64,000 nucleotides of DNA from Coprinellus micaceus. Its lineage: Eukaryota > Basidiomycota > Agaricomycetes > Agaricales > Psathyrellaceae. Shown in pieces: positions 23,230 to 33,471 of this stretch. The stretch is taken from positions 1,736,001 through 1,800,000 of the forward strand of contig OX596344.1 of NCBI GenBank assembly GCA_951394405.1, in the 5' to 3' direction. Below the pieces are notes generated by a model. The model searched no databases. It saw nothing but the letters and a program-made list of their open reading frames with translations, and was not told where the DNA came from. A program made the translations under genes and the position numbers. Position 1 is the stretch's first letter. Every line of letters begins with the position of its first letter.

Positions 23230-23261
<32 letters not shown>
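19050..23261 (+). mobile_element. LINE-7: nearly full ORF2 LINE, inactivated
   Basis: Begins in the last zinc motif of ORF1 (SKCPFWYARF), then ORF2, the 3' UTR and an A-tract from 23231. It is followed directly by the Copia-2 integrase region (KKLESHMRKC). No TSD is recognisable, because the left flank is LINE-6 and not Copia. The left target side has therefore been lost or rearranged. Confidence 0.9.
19193..22783 (+). pseudogene. LINE-7 ORF2 (EN-RT-RNase H) with stop, deletions and frameshifts
   Basis: ATG at 19193 overlaps the ORF1 stop (ATGTTTAG). EN (LSFNIAKSPNDL, FLQEPPWR, MDYMAGDFNCHS, LDHYPLSS) is complete but has a TAG at about 19543. A deletion of about 100 bp near 20150 removes the segment between HSEEYIITP and KTRREFF. 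A frameshift lies near 20310. About 190 bp is lost between GQGSALSP and HAYQCLFDMF near 21060, which removes the catalytic YVDD. A frameshift near 21570 precedes RNase H, which is open from 21668 to the stop (IFTDSLAMAKR; C-terminal HECECSCPVQTRHH). Dead copy. Confidence 0.9.
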
Positions 23262-23265
<4 letters not shown>

Positions 23266-23606
23266 AGCTGGAGTCCCACATGCGCAAGTGTCTCTTTGTT
23301 GGCTATCCATCGGATTACAAGGGCTGGGACTTCTACGATCCCACCACCAAGCAGTTCTTTGTCTCTGAACGTGCTGAGTTCGACGAACGCTACTTTCCTG
23401 GTCTCAGAATGAACAACTCCATTGACCACAACCTCCTCCAGCTTCTTGGACAACCACCCACTGCTCCCATCCCCTCTGGCGCCCCTGCTGCGTCCCCAGA
23501 GGTTCCTGATGACGTTGAGGTTACCCAGATGCCTGTCCATCTCCCTGCTCACATCGAGCCACCCCCAGCACCTCGAGGTGCTTCACCGGTTCCAGTCCCC
23601 CTTCTG

Positions 23607-23609
<3 letters not shown>

Positions 23610-23640
<31 letters not shown>

Positions 23641-23683
23641 AATTCAGTTTTTATATACCGGGGCACAAAGGCAGTCCGGTCGA
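23610..23683 (-). mobile_element. Minimal LINE insertion (74 bp)
   Basis: Thirty T residues plus only 44 bp of LINE 3' end (GAATTCAGTTTTTATATACC ... GCAGTCCGGTCGA), with a perfect 14-bp TSD TCCCCCTTCTGAAT (23596-23609 and 23684-23697). Reverse transcription stopped just past the small conserved 3' stem (ACCGG/CCGGT). It lies in the Copia-2 proline-rich linker, keeps the frame open, and would add a run of Phe. Confidence 0.93.
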
Positions 23684-24380
23684 TCCCCCTTCTGAATCTG
23701 CCTGCTCCTCAACCGCCTGCCCCTGCTCCTGCCCAGCTTCGTGGTGCGAGTCCTGCCCCTCAGCCTGTCAGGCGCACAGGACGGCAGTCAAAGCAGCCAG
23801 GGGAGTGGTGGAAGGTGGCCAAACCGGTTCGACGTGGTGCTAGCCTCAGTGATTCTGACTCTGACTCTGAATCTGAACGCTCGCCCTCTCCTCCTGCACC
23901 TGCCCTTCCTGTCCCAGCTCCTGCACCTGCACCTGCACCGCCTCTTGCTGCTCCCGCACCTCGTCCTCTCACTGCCCCTGCCCTTGGCCGGGCCCTTGCA
24001 CCGCAACTCGCCCCTGCTCCCCCAGCTCTCTGGGAAGCCAGGGAACCAAGTCCTGCCGTTGAGGATGAGAGTGATGATGACATGGGTGGATATGGTGAAG
24101 TCAACGACTTCGCAGGTGCCTCTGCCACTGGTGACCCTCGTACCTACAGGGAAGCCCTTGCTCGGCCTGACAGTCAGCACTGGGAAGCTGCCGCATGCAA
24201 GGAGATCCTCACCCTCACAGGCAATGGGACTTGGGAGCTAGTTGAACTGCCTCCTGGAGCCAAGGCCATCCTCTGGCTGGGTCTTCAAGACCAAACGCAC
24301 TCCTGATGGCAAGGTTGAACGCTTCAAGGGTCGTATTGTGGCCAAGGGCTGCAGCCAACGTCCTGGGATCGACTACTCTG

Positions 24381-24417
<37 letters not shown>

Positions 24418-25734
24418 AAATCAGCTTTTATATACCGGGGCACGATGGCAGTCCCGTCGCTATCAACGTACAAAGAAAGCGCGAGCGTCACTAACTAAGT
24501 ACTACTGCAATTATGAGACATGAGATGTTGGCGATTTGGAGACGCCCGGCGCTTGAGGTTTTACCCCCAACCAGCAGACAGACAATGAAAGGCCTTGTGG
24601 CACTAACAGATCGGTGTATTAAGTCGGCATTCCCACCCAGTCCAGTCCAATCCCCACCAGTACCAGTCCGCCACAAGGTGTTATGGGCCCCGGGGGCACA
24701 CCTTGCCTGCCCCCGAACGGTGTCCCTCACAGTAACCGCGCTTCGGGTACCCCTCATCCACATCAGTTGCAAGGACTGACACGTCAGGGTACCTACCCAA
24801 CTCCCTTCACGTGAGACCTTTAACCAGCAAAGACCAGTCCAAACCAGACGAAGCCGCTTCCTTTCAACCATCCCCCTGTGGGGTGTATTGGAATCCAAAG
24901 GCGAACGCCTTTGGATTATCCTCTAAAAACCAAACGAGTTCTCGCACACCTAGGTCACCCCAGCTGGCCGGCTCTAAGCCGGACCCAGCTGGCCTCAGCT
25001 CCCCAGCTTAGAGCCGGCCAGCTTGGCAGGCAGCTGGGCTGGGCTGGGCCAGCTGGGTCTGAGCTCAGCTAAAAACACGTCAGCTCAGCTGCGGGCTGGC
25101 GCATATCCAGCTGAGCTGAGCTATTCCCAGCTAAGCTGAGAGTCGCCCAGCTGATGTGAGGAGCTGAGCTGCTCGCACCATGGGGGCTCAGCTCAAGCGT
25201 GCGAAGCTCAGCTCGGGTACAAGTGCCTCCCATCGTACCAGGCTATCCAGCTGAGCTGGACCCTACAGCTGAGCTGACACCCAGCTGAGCTCAGCTTGGG
25301 TGTTACAGTCACACTGTGACAGATGTGACCACTGTGTGACATAACAAACAATGACAAACATGCCAAACAAACAAGTGATGGTGTCACACATACACAAATA
25401 GATATGATGTCATGCAGATCGTGATGTCATACATGCCAAACTGTCAATGATGTCATGCACATCTGAGATCGGAGATAACACTCATTGAGATAAGACTATG
25501 CAAAATTGCATGCCTGATATCAGAGTCAATTCTTGGCCGATAAGGATGATTTTGGTATCATTAGAAAGCCCTTGTCAATCTCTATTTGGGGGTGTTTGTT
25601 GCGATGTCAACTTTGGCTCCCATGGATGCTAAATGGCGGATTTCAAAATTACAGACTTGGCAAGTGCACTGTTTAGGTTGTTTTGGCACACAATGTGATG
25701 TGTGAACAGGAGGGCATGTACTACCACATGACTA

Positions 25735-26095
25735 CATGTAACACAGTGGGCCTCAGGAGTATTTGGATAATTAGAAGACAGATTTTGGCAGTAGGGGCAA
25801 GTGGATATATGCAATGTGATCACCCTGCCACCTGCCACCACCCATAAATCACACAAGAGCACACCCTTAAATTTCCCTGACCCCATAGGATGGTATGTGA
25901 GGACCAGTACCAGCATGCACTGATCCCTTACACACTGGGGTTCAGACGTATTTGGGTTATTAGCGAACAGGCTTTGACATTCAGGGCTGGCAAACACATG
26001 CAGTGTAATCACCCAGCTATTCTCTATCACCAATAAATCACACAAGAACCCCTCATCAAATTTGCCTGACCTCATATGGTGGTGTGGATGGCACA
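25735..26095 (+). repeat. Diverged tandem duplication, unit about 185 bp
   Basis: Two related units lie side by side in the centre of the foldback-like element. Each contains a GTATTTGG motif, a CAATGTGATCACCC-like motif, AAATCACACAAGA, and a CCCTGACC/GCCTGACC motif followed by an ATGGT/ATGGTGGT run, in the same order. They differ by many substitutions and small gaps. No coding function seen. Confidence 0.65.
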
Positions 26096-26923
26096 TGTGT
26101 GCTTGTTCTATTGCACGGGCTTTTGAACAGGTACTTTTGGATCACCCAAAGACTATTGGGACAGTGATCTCACATGGTATAATCCACAGCTCCAAGCACC
26201 AGACTAGCACCATCCATTGCCATCAGGTCTCAAGCAAGTTGTGCGAAAACCGACATATTGTGGGTTTGGGGCGCCCATAATGGTTCCCACGCTTTATGGT
26301 TTAGTTAATTTGGAGGAGGTCATCCGAAAATGCAAATCTCAAAAGACACCTAAGCAAACGGACCACCCATTACTAAGATATTGACCAAACCGCCCATTTG
26401 GTACCAGTTGTAACCCAAGTGCAAAGTTGTTCAGCACAATAGCTCCAAGTCAGTACTGTTCCTCCTATATCTTGGGCATGTGTGGTCCTTTTCCTTTCCG
26501 GCCTTTTGTATTCTGCATCGTTTTTGAATCTGGATTTTATGTGTATTGTGGTTTGTCTTCCCACGCTCTCCATCATACTGAACGCACATGCATACAGCTG
26601 TTGCTCATCATTTTTGGCACTTTGAGCTGAATTCAGCAGGACTGGTGTGGATTTAAGATGGGGGAGATGATGCAAGAGGTAGTGTAGGACACATGTAACA
26701 CTTCTCAATATGTAGTGTGTCATTCAAAGCTTTATGGGGCCATGAAATGACCTTCGCACATGCAGATCACCAGGTTTTTACAGTTTTCAGTTGTTTTACA
26801 AAGATCAGGTATAGATAAAAAGGGTATGAGGGCCATGGTGGAGGCCCTGCACCACTACCATTCCACCAATACAACAAACATGCATCAGACGGCAGGCATT
26901 GAGATGGAAACTGGGCTCGCAAG

Positions 26924-28143
26924 CTGTACTTTACACTCCCCCATATGTCCTGCAGGATGTCCAGTAGACCAGTAAAATCCAGTGGAATCCGGTGGACATT
27001 AGCAAATCCAGTGGATGTCCAGTCAATGTCCAGTGGAATCCAGTGAGATCCAGTGGTGTCCAGTTCAGCACTCAAACAGTCCAGTCAATGTCCAGTGGAT
27101 TCCAGCTTGACTACTGGACATCCAGTGGACTTTGCAAATAGAAAGTATTTGCCAATGGTCAACTCCAAGGGGCCACCTCTAATGTGTCCATTGAAATCAT
27201 GCCACCCTGCTGGGTGGAGGTTTTGATGGAATCACCTGGCAATGGCATTCATGGCTGGGTGGTTGGAGTGCTAAGTATCTCAAATTGTAGATAACACAAC
27301 CACAAAGAGTATAAAAGCAATCTTTCATTGCATCTCCTTTCCTTAATTTAGCTTTGTCCCATTTCATACTTTTCAATCTGTCTTGTTTTTCCTCCCTGCC
27401 AACTTTAGGGCCTGGGCTTGAGAACTTGGGCCACCCCCACTTTTCACACACAAGACTCAGCTCTACAATGGTATACTATCAAGCTTTCCTTGTTGATTTC
27501 TGGCAATGTGTTGCCACACTGTTGTCACACTGTTGCCACCCTCCACTGCACCATTCTTGCTCTCCAAGCGCCAAAGGTTGTCAAGCTGGACAACTTTAAG
27601 AAATATTGTTGTAGTGATTGTCTTTTGTCTTTCTGTTTTATGTAGCCTGACTTCATTACAGATGTGGAAATACTAGTACTTATAATGTAGACAGAGGATG
27701 CCAAGAAACAGGCCAGTACCATAAATGAAAAGGCCTGCACAGACTGGACACACAAATACAAGTAAACAAATACAAACAGAATATTTTCCATATTTTTCAT
27801 GAATTTTCCAGAATTAATGACACACAATGACACTACTTCAATATTTTGCACAGCCACATTGCACAGCCACATATCTGATATTGGCTGGAAATCATTGGTC
27901 TTCCACTGGATGTCCAGTGGATCTAAGGGGGTGGACATCCACTGGATATGTATCCTGGACCGTCCAGTATCCACTGGACAATCCAGTGAAATTTTGGCTG
28001 ATACAGGACATTGACTGGACGACCACTGGACAATTTGAGCAAATTTGGCAGAGAAAGGCCAGTGAATGTCCAGTAGACATCCAGAATGTCCACTGGATGT
28101 CCACTGGATTCCCAAAGGCAAAATGGGGGAGTGTAAAGTACTC
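26924..28143 (+). mobile_element. 1220-bp hAT-like non-autonomous element, copy 1
   Basis: Exactly 1220 bp. The ends are CTGTACTTTACACTCCCCC and the reverse complement of GAGTACTTTACACTCCCCC, giving a 19-bp perfect inner TIR. Perfect 8-bp TSD CTCGCAAG (26916-26923 and 28144-28151). Both ends are packed with short palindromic units such as CCAGTGGACATCCACTGG, likely transposase-binding repeats by analogy with hAT subterminal repeats. The small ORFs inside are shared by all copies but resemble no transposase. The other two copies, at 39368 and 54747, look identical in translated segments. Confidence 0.9.
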
Positions 28144-28854
28144 CTCGCAAGTACTCAAATCAGGAGAAATAGACCAAAATGCTGATTTTTGACAGTTGGA
28201 TTGATGGTATTCAAGCGAGATCACATACATTAAAAAGCCCCGAATGAGGGCTTTCGAACGATACCAAAATCACCGTTATCGGCCAAGAACTGAATGTGAT
28301 CAGGCTCATCGCAATCAGTTTGTTTCTTATCTAAATGAGTGTGACATCATCCTGTGCCTGAAAATCATGACCTCATTGATAGATCTTATCACTATGACAT
28401 CACATTTATTTTTAGCTTACATGATGTCATAATCAAATTTGGTGAGGTGTGACATGGGTGTGACAAACAAATACAAACATACACAAAGCGTGACAGGAGC
28501 GTGACAGGAGCTCAGCTTCACAGCTCAGCTAGGCAGAGCTAGCTGAGCCGTCTAAGCTCAGCTGGGGATAAAAAAAAGGAATCAGAAATAATTACAAGTG
28601 CGGAGCTGGGCTACCCCCAGCCCGAGCTGAGGGTGACCCAGCTCTCCCCAGCTGGCTCAGCTCAGCTTGCGTGACAGCTCAGCCCGCTGTCAATGAGCTG
28701 AGCTACCCCTGCGCTCAGCTCAGCTCCATGCCCAGCTCAGCTAAAATAGCTGAGCCGGACGCCAGCCAGCCCAGCCCAGCCCAGCTGCCTGCCAAGCTGG
28801 CCGGCTCTAAGCTGGGGAGCTGGGGCCAGCTGGGGTGACCTAGGTGTTCTCGCA

Positions 28855-30001
28855 CAAAGCGGGGATCCCGGTCATATGTTTGCAGCACACCGCACTGCGT
28901 AAAGATATGGTGCCTAGTTTGCACCAGACAGCCGCATTCACATTCGTGATCGTCATGGCCAGGTATGCGGAACCGGGAGTAATACTCTTCAGTAGGCGCG
29001 TGGTTGAGAATGGCTCTGCACATACGTGCACATAGCGCATTACTCTCGTTTACATGTCGGAGCCATACTCCCCCATTGGAGTATGTTGGACGAATTGGCT
29101 TCCCCTTGGGGTCGCGCAGCACCATGAACTGGTGCCCTAGATAGTCTGGGTTGCGTGCCTGAGTAGCCCATGCATCCAGTGCAGAGTCGGCAACATGCTT
29201 GCGCACGCTATTGAGGGAAGTAGCGGGTCTCACTCCTGCCAGAGTAGGAGGGAGGCTCCACGCGTGCAAATGAGCACGATGTTGGAGACCCCACTTCAGC
29301 TTTGAAGGGGTCTCTATGAAGTCCACCCGTCTGTCCGCCTTGGCGGCAAACCAGGTGCAGAGAGCCTTACAGGTTGCAAGCAAAAATGCCTGGCCCGAAT
29401 GGATCCCCGGATCAACTGCTCTCTTAGCCATGGCCAGAGAATCAGTGAATATCGCAATCCGATCGCAGTCTTCTAGGGCCGTGGCCCTTCCAACTGCCAT
29501 GCAAATCACCAAGAGCTCGGCGTCCAACGACAGGACACGTCCTGCCACCGTGACTCCCTTGCTCCGTTGGTTGCCTAGCCCTTCGTATACGTAGGCCGCA
29601 GTCGCATTATGCCTAGTGGTCTTGGGGACAGACGCATCCACCCCCATACACACTGTGCGGTTATTGGTACTCAAGGAGTTCCATAGAGTGTTCAGCTCCT
29701 GCCTGCGTCATTCGAAGATGTCTTCACCATACCGCTGGAAGCTGTTGAAGTGGACCTGGGCCCCATAGAGCTCCATCATCCTAGATCCTGGAGTGTTTTC
29801 GACCGTGCATGGCTCGAACTTCTCCGTTAGTTTAGGCAGACCCCTGAGGGTCTGGCCTATAGCGTCCTTTACATGGCCGCGGTTCAGCGGGGAGAGGTGA
29901 CAGGCGGCCCCATAGTGGGGAGAGGCACTCCCCCTGTGTTCCTCGGGTAGGAGGGAACGCAGGGGGTGTGTCAGATAAAGTCGCTGTTCGGAACACAGCA
30001 C
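28855..30001 (-). pseudogene. LINE-9 RNase H fragment
   Basis: Encodes the linker (GQTLRGLPKLTEKFEP), RNase H (CMGVDASVPK, IFTDSLAMAKR) and most of the C-terminal zinc-like block, with the rest of the C-terminus on the far side of the foldback element (24815-24946). A TGA replaces CGA between DIFE and RRQEL near 29710. The reading frame therefore has at least one nonsense change besides the interruption. No RT is present. Confidence 0.87.
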
Positions 30002-31007
30002 GCTGTGACAGCTTCCGAAGGTGAAGACGAATGGGCTACTCTGAGACCTATGCCCTCACCTTCCGTCCTGCTGCCTTTCGTAACGCCCTTGCAGCTGCTG
30101 GGATTGAGGACATGCACCTTCGTTCCTGTGACTTCTCCTCTGCCTTCACTAACGGCGACTTGGACGAAGTCATCTACATGCGCCAGCCTGAGGGCTTCCA
30201 CCAAGGTGGTCCCAACATGGTGTGCCTGCTCAAGAAGTCGCTCTACGGCCTCAAGCAAGGTGCCAGGCAGTGGAACAAGAAGCTGCATGCAACGCTTCTG
30301 GACATGGGATTCACTCGACTCCAGTCTGACCGGTCTGTCTACATCTACGCTCATGGGGACGTCCACATCATCCTCCCCGTCTACATTGACAACGTGACTC
30401 TGGCCTCCAAGAGCAAGGAGGCACTGGATCGAACTGTGGAGGAGCTCTCCAAGTGGTTCAAGCTGTGTGACTTGGGTGAAACCAAGTTCATCCTTGGTGT
30501 TGAAGTCATCAGGGATCGTCCCAACCGGTCCATCTCCCTCTCCCAGCGCCAGTACATCATTGACATCCTTGCTCATTACGGTTTCGAGTCCTGCAGCCCT
30601 GTAGGCACTCCTCTCCCTCCTGGGATCAAGCTCTCCAAGTCCATGGGTCCTATCACCCAGGAAGAGATTGAGTTCATGCGCAGCATCCCCTACCTCAGCA
30701 TCCTTGGTGCCATCCTCTACCTTGCCACCATGACTCGTCCTGACATCTCCTATGCCGTTGGCTTCCTTGGCCGTTTCAGCGCCAATCCAGGACCTTGTCA
30801 CTGGGCTGCTCTCAAGCACCCCCTTCGCTATCTCAAGGGCTCCATGGATTACAAGCTCACCTACAGTGGAAAAGGCGTCAACTCGGTCACATTTGAGACC
30901 TACTGTGACGCCTCCCATGGTGATTGCCTTGATTCTGGACGCTCTACTGGTGGTTATGTCACCACTGTGGCTGGAGGTGCTGTGAGCTGGTCCAGCAAGC
31001 TGCAGAT

Positions 31008-31099
31008 GATCGTTGCTCTCTCTAGCACAGAGGCTGAGTACATGATTGCAGTTGATCGTTGCTCTCTCTAGCACAGAGGCTGAGTACATGATTGCAGTT
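31008..31099 (+). repeat. 46-bp perfect tandem duplication in Copia-2 RNase H
   Basis: Unit starts GATCGTTGCTCTCTCTAGC, at 31008-31053 and again at 31054-31099. The unit contains the same 15-bp sequence that a LINE used as target in Copia-1 (3327-3341). The duplication shifts the reading frame. Confidence 0.9.
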
Positions 31100-31436
31100 G
31101 AGGCTGGAAAGGAGATCCTATGGATGCGCAACATCCTTGGCGAGTTTGGCTTTCCCCAGCATGGTCCATCGACAACCAGTCCGCTATCAGTGTCAGCAAG
31201 AACCCTGAGCACTTTGGCCACATGAAGCACCTGGATCTGCGGTTCTTCTGGCTGTGAGATATTGTGGAAGCTGGTACCATTGCCCCTGTTCACATCAAGG
31301 GCACTGAGCAGCCTGCAGACTGCCTCACCAAGGCCCTTCCTCTTCCAGCCATCCGACTTGCGCAAGAACGACTTGCACTCCGTGCAGATTAAGGGAGTGT
31401 GTTGACTGAAGGGAGTGAGTCTCAGTCAAGGGAGTG

Positions 31437-31689
31437 TGTTGGAACTTGGTGACTTGGTGACTCCACCCTTATCCATCCTTATCCATTCACAGATCACCCT
31501 TATCCATCATGATCTTCCCCTTCATCAGTTATCTTGATCTAATTGGACTTAGTTATCATATCTGGATCATCTAGCATCATGTGACCTGATTCCTGTGTAT
31601 CAACACTCCATGTATTGCCCTGAGGCCCCTTAGTTCAGTACTCTGACCTAGAGGCTTCAGTGTCCCTGCCCCCAGTTACACTTTCTACA
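31437..31689 (+). repeat. Copia LTR shared by Copia-2 and Copia-3 (253 bp)
   Basis: TGTTGGAACTTGG start and ACTTTCTACA end. The inward neighbour on the left is Copia-2 RNase H plus a polypurine-like AAGGGAGTGTG. On the right are a primer-binding-like sequence and gag. One LTR between two internal regions is the expected product of LTR-LTR recombination between tandem copies. It is 56 bp shorter than its relatives because one copy of the internal repeat is absent. Confidence 0.9.
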
Positions 31690-31702
31690 AGTTATGAGCC
31701 CC
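31690..31702 (+). promoter_or_regulatory. Primer-binding site resembling a half-tRNA (initiator Met) PBS
   Basis: AGTTATGAGCCCC immediately follows the LTR, and the same 13 bases follow the LTR at 13155 on the minus strand. It is complementary to a GGGCTCATAACT-like sequence, which matches the anticodon stem-loop (CAT anticodon) of initiator Met tRNA. Copia of Drosophila is known to prime with a 5' half of that tRNA. Assignment here is inferred from the match. Confidence 0.6.
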
Positions 31703-32411
31703 GCGCTCTGAAGACCTCCTTCGTCGTTGTTTCTGCATTCACCCCACTGCGTACACTCCCTCACTTGTTCCCCAACGTTTCACACGTCTACGCCCACCGG
31801 TTCTCTCGCAATTGGCCTCTCAATTCTCGACGACTTCGACCCTCGTTTTCCGGCCTCCCTTTGCTGCTGGCCCCTTGCTGTCTTGCCCAGTCGACTCGAC
31901 GCCAGTGTCTCTAGCATCCCTCTCGTTCCCTGCCACCTAGCTTGCCAGCTCATCGCAGGATCGGCCCATCTTTCCGCATCCCCAACTCATTGCCTTTGGG
32001 GTTCCCTTTGTCTTCGCTATTTCGGACCGACTACTCGGTTCCCTCGTTTCCTTGCTTCCCTCGTTTCCTTGCTTCCGCACAGGCTTACTGGTATGGTCCC
32101 CTACTCGCTCCCACGATTTGGACACGTCAGCCGCAGCCTGCCACGTCGTAAGACTTGTTCTATTCTGGGTGCTCAACTCGGTCCGACCTCCCTTCGCATT
32201 CTTTTGCTGATTGCGAGTCCGCTGTCAACCGCACACCCTTCCTTCAATGCTCACCGCATCCCTCGCAACATACTTGACACGTCACCGCAACGACTGAACC
32301 GCCAACTGCAGCCCCTTCGACGCTGCAACGCATTCTTTCCCCCCAGCCTCAACTCTCTCTCATCTCCCTTCCAGGCAGATCGATATTCGATTGTCTGTAG
32401 CAGCTCTCCCA

Positions 32412-32724
32412 ATGGCCTCATCAGGACCCAACTTTCCGAAGCTCGGTGGGACCAACTACCCTTGCTGGTCTGGCAATATGGAGGCCTGGCTCAAGGCCTG
32501 TGGCCTCTGGCGCATTGTTATGGGTCTCAGTGCACGCCCTACCTTTGCCTCTATTGCCCCTCCCACTCTGGACACCGAGTCTTTGACCCCTGGATCTACT
32601 GCGAAAGCAAAGAAGGCTGCAGCAGCTGCTGCTGAGCTCAAGGACGCTTGGGAAGCGAAGGCCATGGAGATGCTGTTGTGTTGTGCTCAGTCGCAATCCA
32701 ATGGCATTGACCTCTGCCCTCACA

Positions 32725-32729
<5 letters not shown>
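32412..32729 (+). CDS. Copia-3 gag, N-terminal fragment
   Basis: ATG at 32412 opens MASSGPNFPKLGGTNYPCW..., the usual gag N-terminus of fungal Copia (a short motif around Y..W....L..... W). It then reads AKAKKAAAAAAELKDAW and LLCCAQSQSNGIDLCPHRL. The last block matches the gag piece in the 12850 chimera (SNGIDLCPRRL). About 106 codons survive before the LINE-10 T-tract, where translation would run into poly-Phe. No zinc knuckle or protease remains. Confidence 0.8.
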
Positions 32730-32762
<33 letters not shown>

Positions 32763-33471
32763 AAATCAGCTTTTATATACTGGGGCACGATGGCAGTCCG
32801 GTCGCTATCAACATACAAAGAGAGCGCGAGCGTCACTAACTAAGTACTACTGCAATTATGAAACACAAAATATTGACGATTTGGAGACGCCTGGCACTTG
32901 AGGTTTTACCCCCAACCAGCAGACAGACAATGAAAGGCCTTGCGGCACTAACAGATCGGTATATTGAATCGGCATTCCCACCCAGCCCAGTCCACTCCCC
33001 ACCAGTACCAGTCCGCCACAAGGTGTTATGGGCCCCGGGGGCACACCTTGCCTGCCCCCAAACGGTGTCCCTCACAGTAACCGCGCTTCGGGTACCCCTC
33101 ATCCACATCAGTTGCAAGGACTGACACGTCAGGGTACCTACCCAACTCCCTCCTGGCGAGACCTTTAACCAGCAAAGACCAGTCCAAGCCAGACAAGGCC
33201 ACGTCCTCTCAACCATCCCCTGTGGGGCGTATTCAAACCCAAAGGCGAAGGTCTTTGGGTTATCTTCTAAGAACCAAACGAGCTCCCGGACGTAGCGGGA
33301 GTCTCGATCGTACGTTTCCAGCACTCCGCACTGGGTAAAGATATGATGCCTAGTTTGCATCGGACACCCACACTCACACTCATGTGAGTCTTGGTTACGA
33401 ATATTGAACTGTTGGCGGTATTCGCCAGTTGGTGCATGGTTGAGAATGGCTCTGCACATCCGTGCACACAG
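32730..33471 (-). mobile_element. LINE-10: 5'-truncated LINE 3' end
   Basis: T-tract from 32730, conserved 3' end, 3' UTR, then the RNase H C-terminus (NQDSHECECGCPMQTRHHIFTQC, ETYDRDSRYVRELVWF). It ends at 33471 against an inverted Copia LTR. No TSD counterpart of the left flank (CACAGGCTC) is found on the right. It differs from LINE-3 and LINE-4 at many residues, so it is another sublineage. Confidence 0.87.

Larger units (their letters stand above)
24947..28846. mobile_element. Foldback-like DNA element with 8-bp TSD (about 2.7 kb without cargo)
   Basis: Perfect 23-bp TIR starting CACCTAGGTCACCCCAGCTG, flanked by TTCTCGCA (24939-24946 and 28847-28854). This 8-bp TSD agrees with the uninterrupted LINE sequence elsewhere and fits hAT-type transposition. 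Each end has about 300-350 bp of degenerate CAGCTGAGCT repeats. Deeper in, TCTTGGCCGATAA...GATTTTGGTATC...GAAAGCCCT recurs in inverted form (about 25532-25573 and 28241-28290), giving imperfect arms of about 600 bp. The centre has no recognisable transposase. It carries the 1220-bp element at 26924. Confidence 0.85.
24385..30035 (-). mobile_element. LINE-9: 5'-truncated LINE carrying a foldback element
   Basis: T-tract from 24385, conserved 3' end, 3' UTR, RNase H. The TSD is CTACTCTGAGAC (24373-24384 and 30036-30047) in Copia-2 RT. A 3.9-kb DNA element interrupts it at 24947-28846. The 5' truncation is just upstream of the RT-RNase H linker. Confidence 0.92.
23262..31386 (+). pseudogene. Copia-2 pol: integrase end, RT and RNase H, inactivated
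   Basis: Collinear with Copia-1 from KKLESHMRKC. Two bases are lost near 24269, shifting frame at AKAI/PSGW. RT resumes after LINE-9 at 30036 (YSETYALTFRPAAFRNA). The catalytic motif reads YIDN (near 30388) where Copia-1 has YIDD, which should abolish polymerase activity. A 46-bp tandem duplication (31008-31099) shifts RNase H, 12 bp are missing near 31170, and CGA has become TGA near 31255. Clearly non-functional. Confidence 0.92.
23262..31689 (+). mobile_element. Copia-2: decayed Copia carrying LINE and DNA-element insertions
   Basis: Same family as Copia-1. The left end is lost: it starts within the integrase C-terminal part, immediately after the LINE-7 A-tail. It carries a 74-bp mini-LINE at 23610 and LINE-9 at 24385-30035 with its DNA-element cargo. 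It ends with an LTR at 31437-31689 that also serves as the left LTR of Copia-3. Confidence 0.9.
31690..32729 (+). mobile_element. Copia-3: leader and gag start only
   Basis: The internal region downstream of the 31437 LTR: an untranslated leader of about 720 bp (31690-32411) without a plausible gene, then gag from 32412. It is cut by LINE-10 at 32730. The remainder of Copia-3 does not reappear on the other side of LINE-10, where an inverted LTR and LINE-11 follow. Confidence 0.82.

Noticed and set aside
24947..25330. CAGCTGAGCT repeats as a CRISPR-like array or satellite
   Set aside because: Irregular spacing, no constant repeat-spacer pattern, and located exactly within the TIR arms of a DNA element; eukaryotic context.
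26924..28143. Proteins of up to 280 codons predicted inside the 1220-bp element and extending into its flanks
   Set aside because: Identical in all copies but made of translated palindromic repeats (IQWTSSGH..., DIHWPF...), no transposase motif, and they extend differently into each flank.
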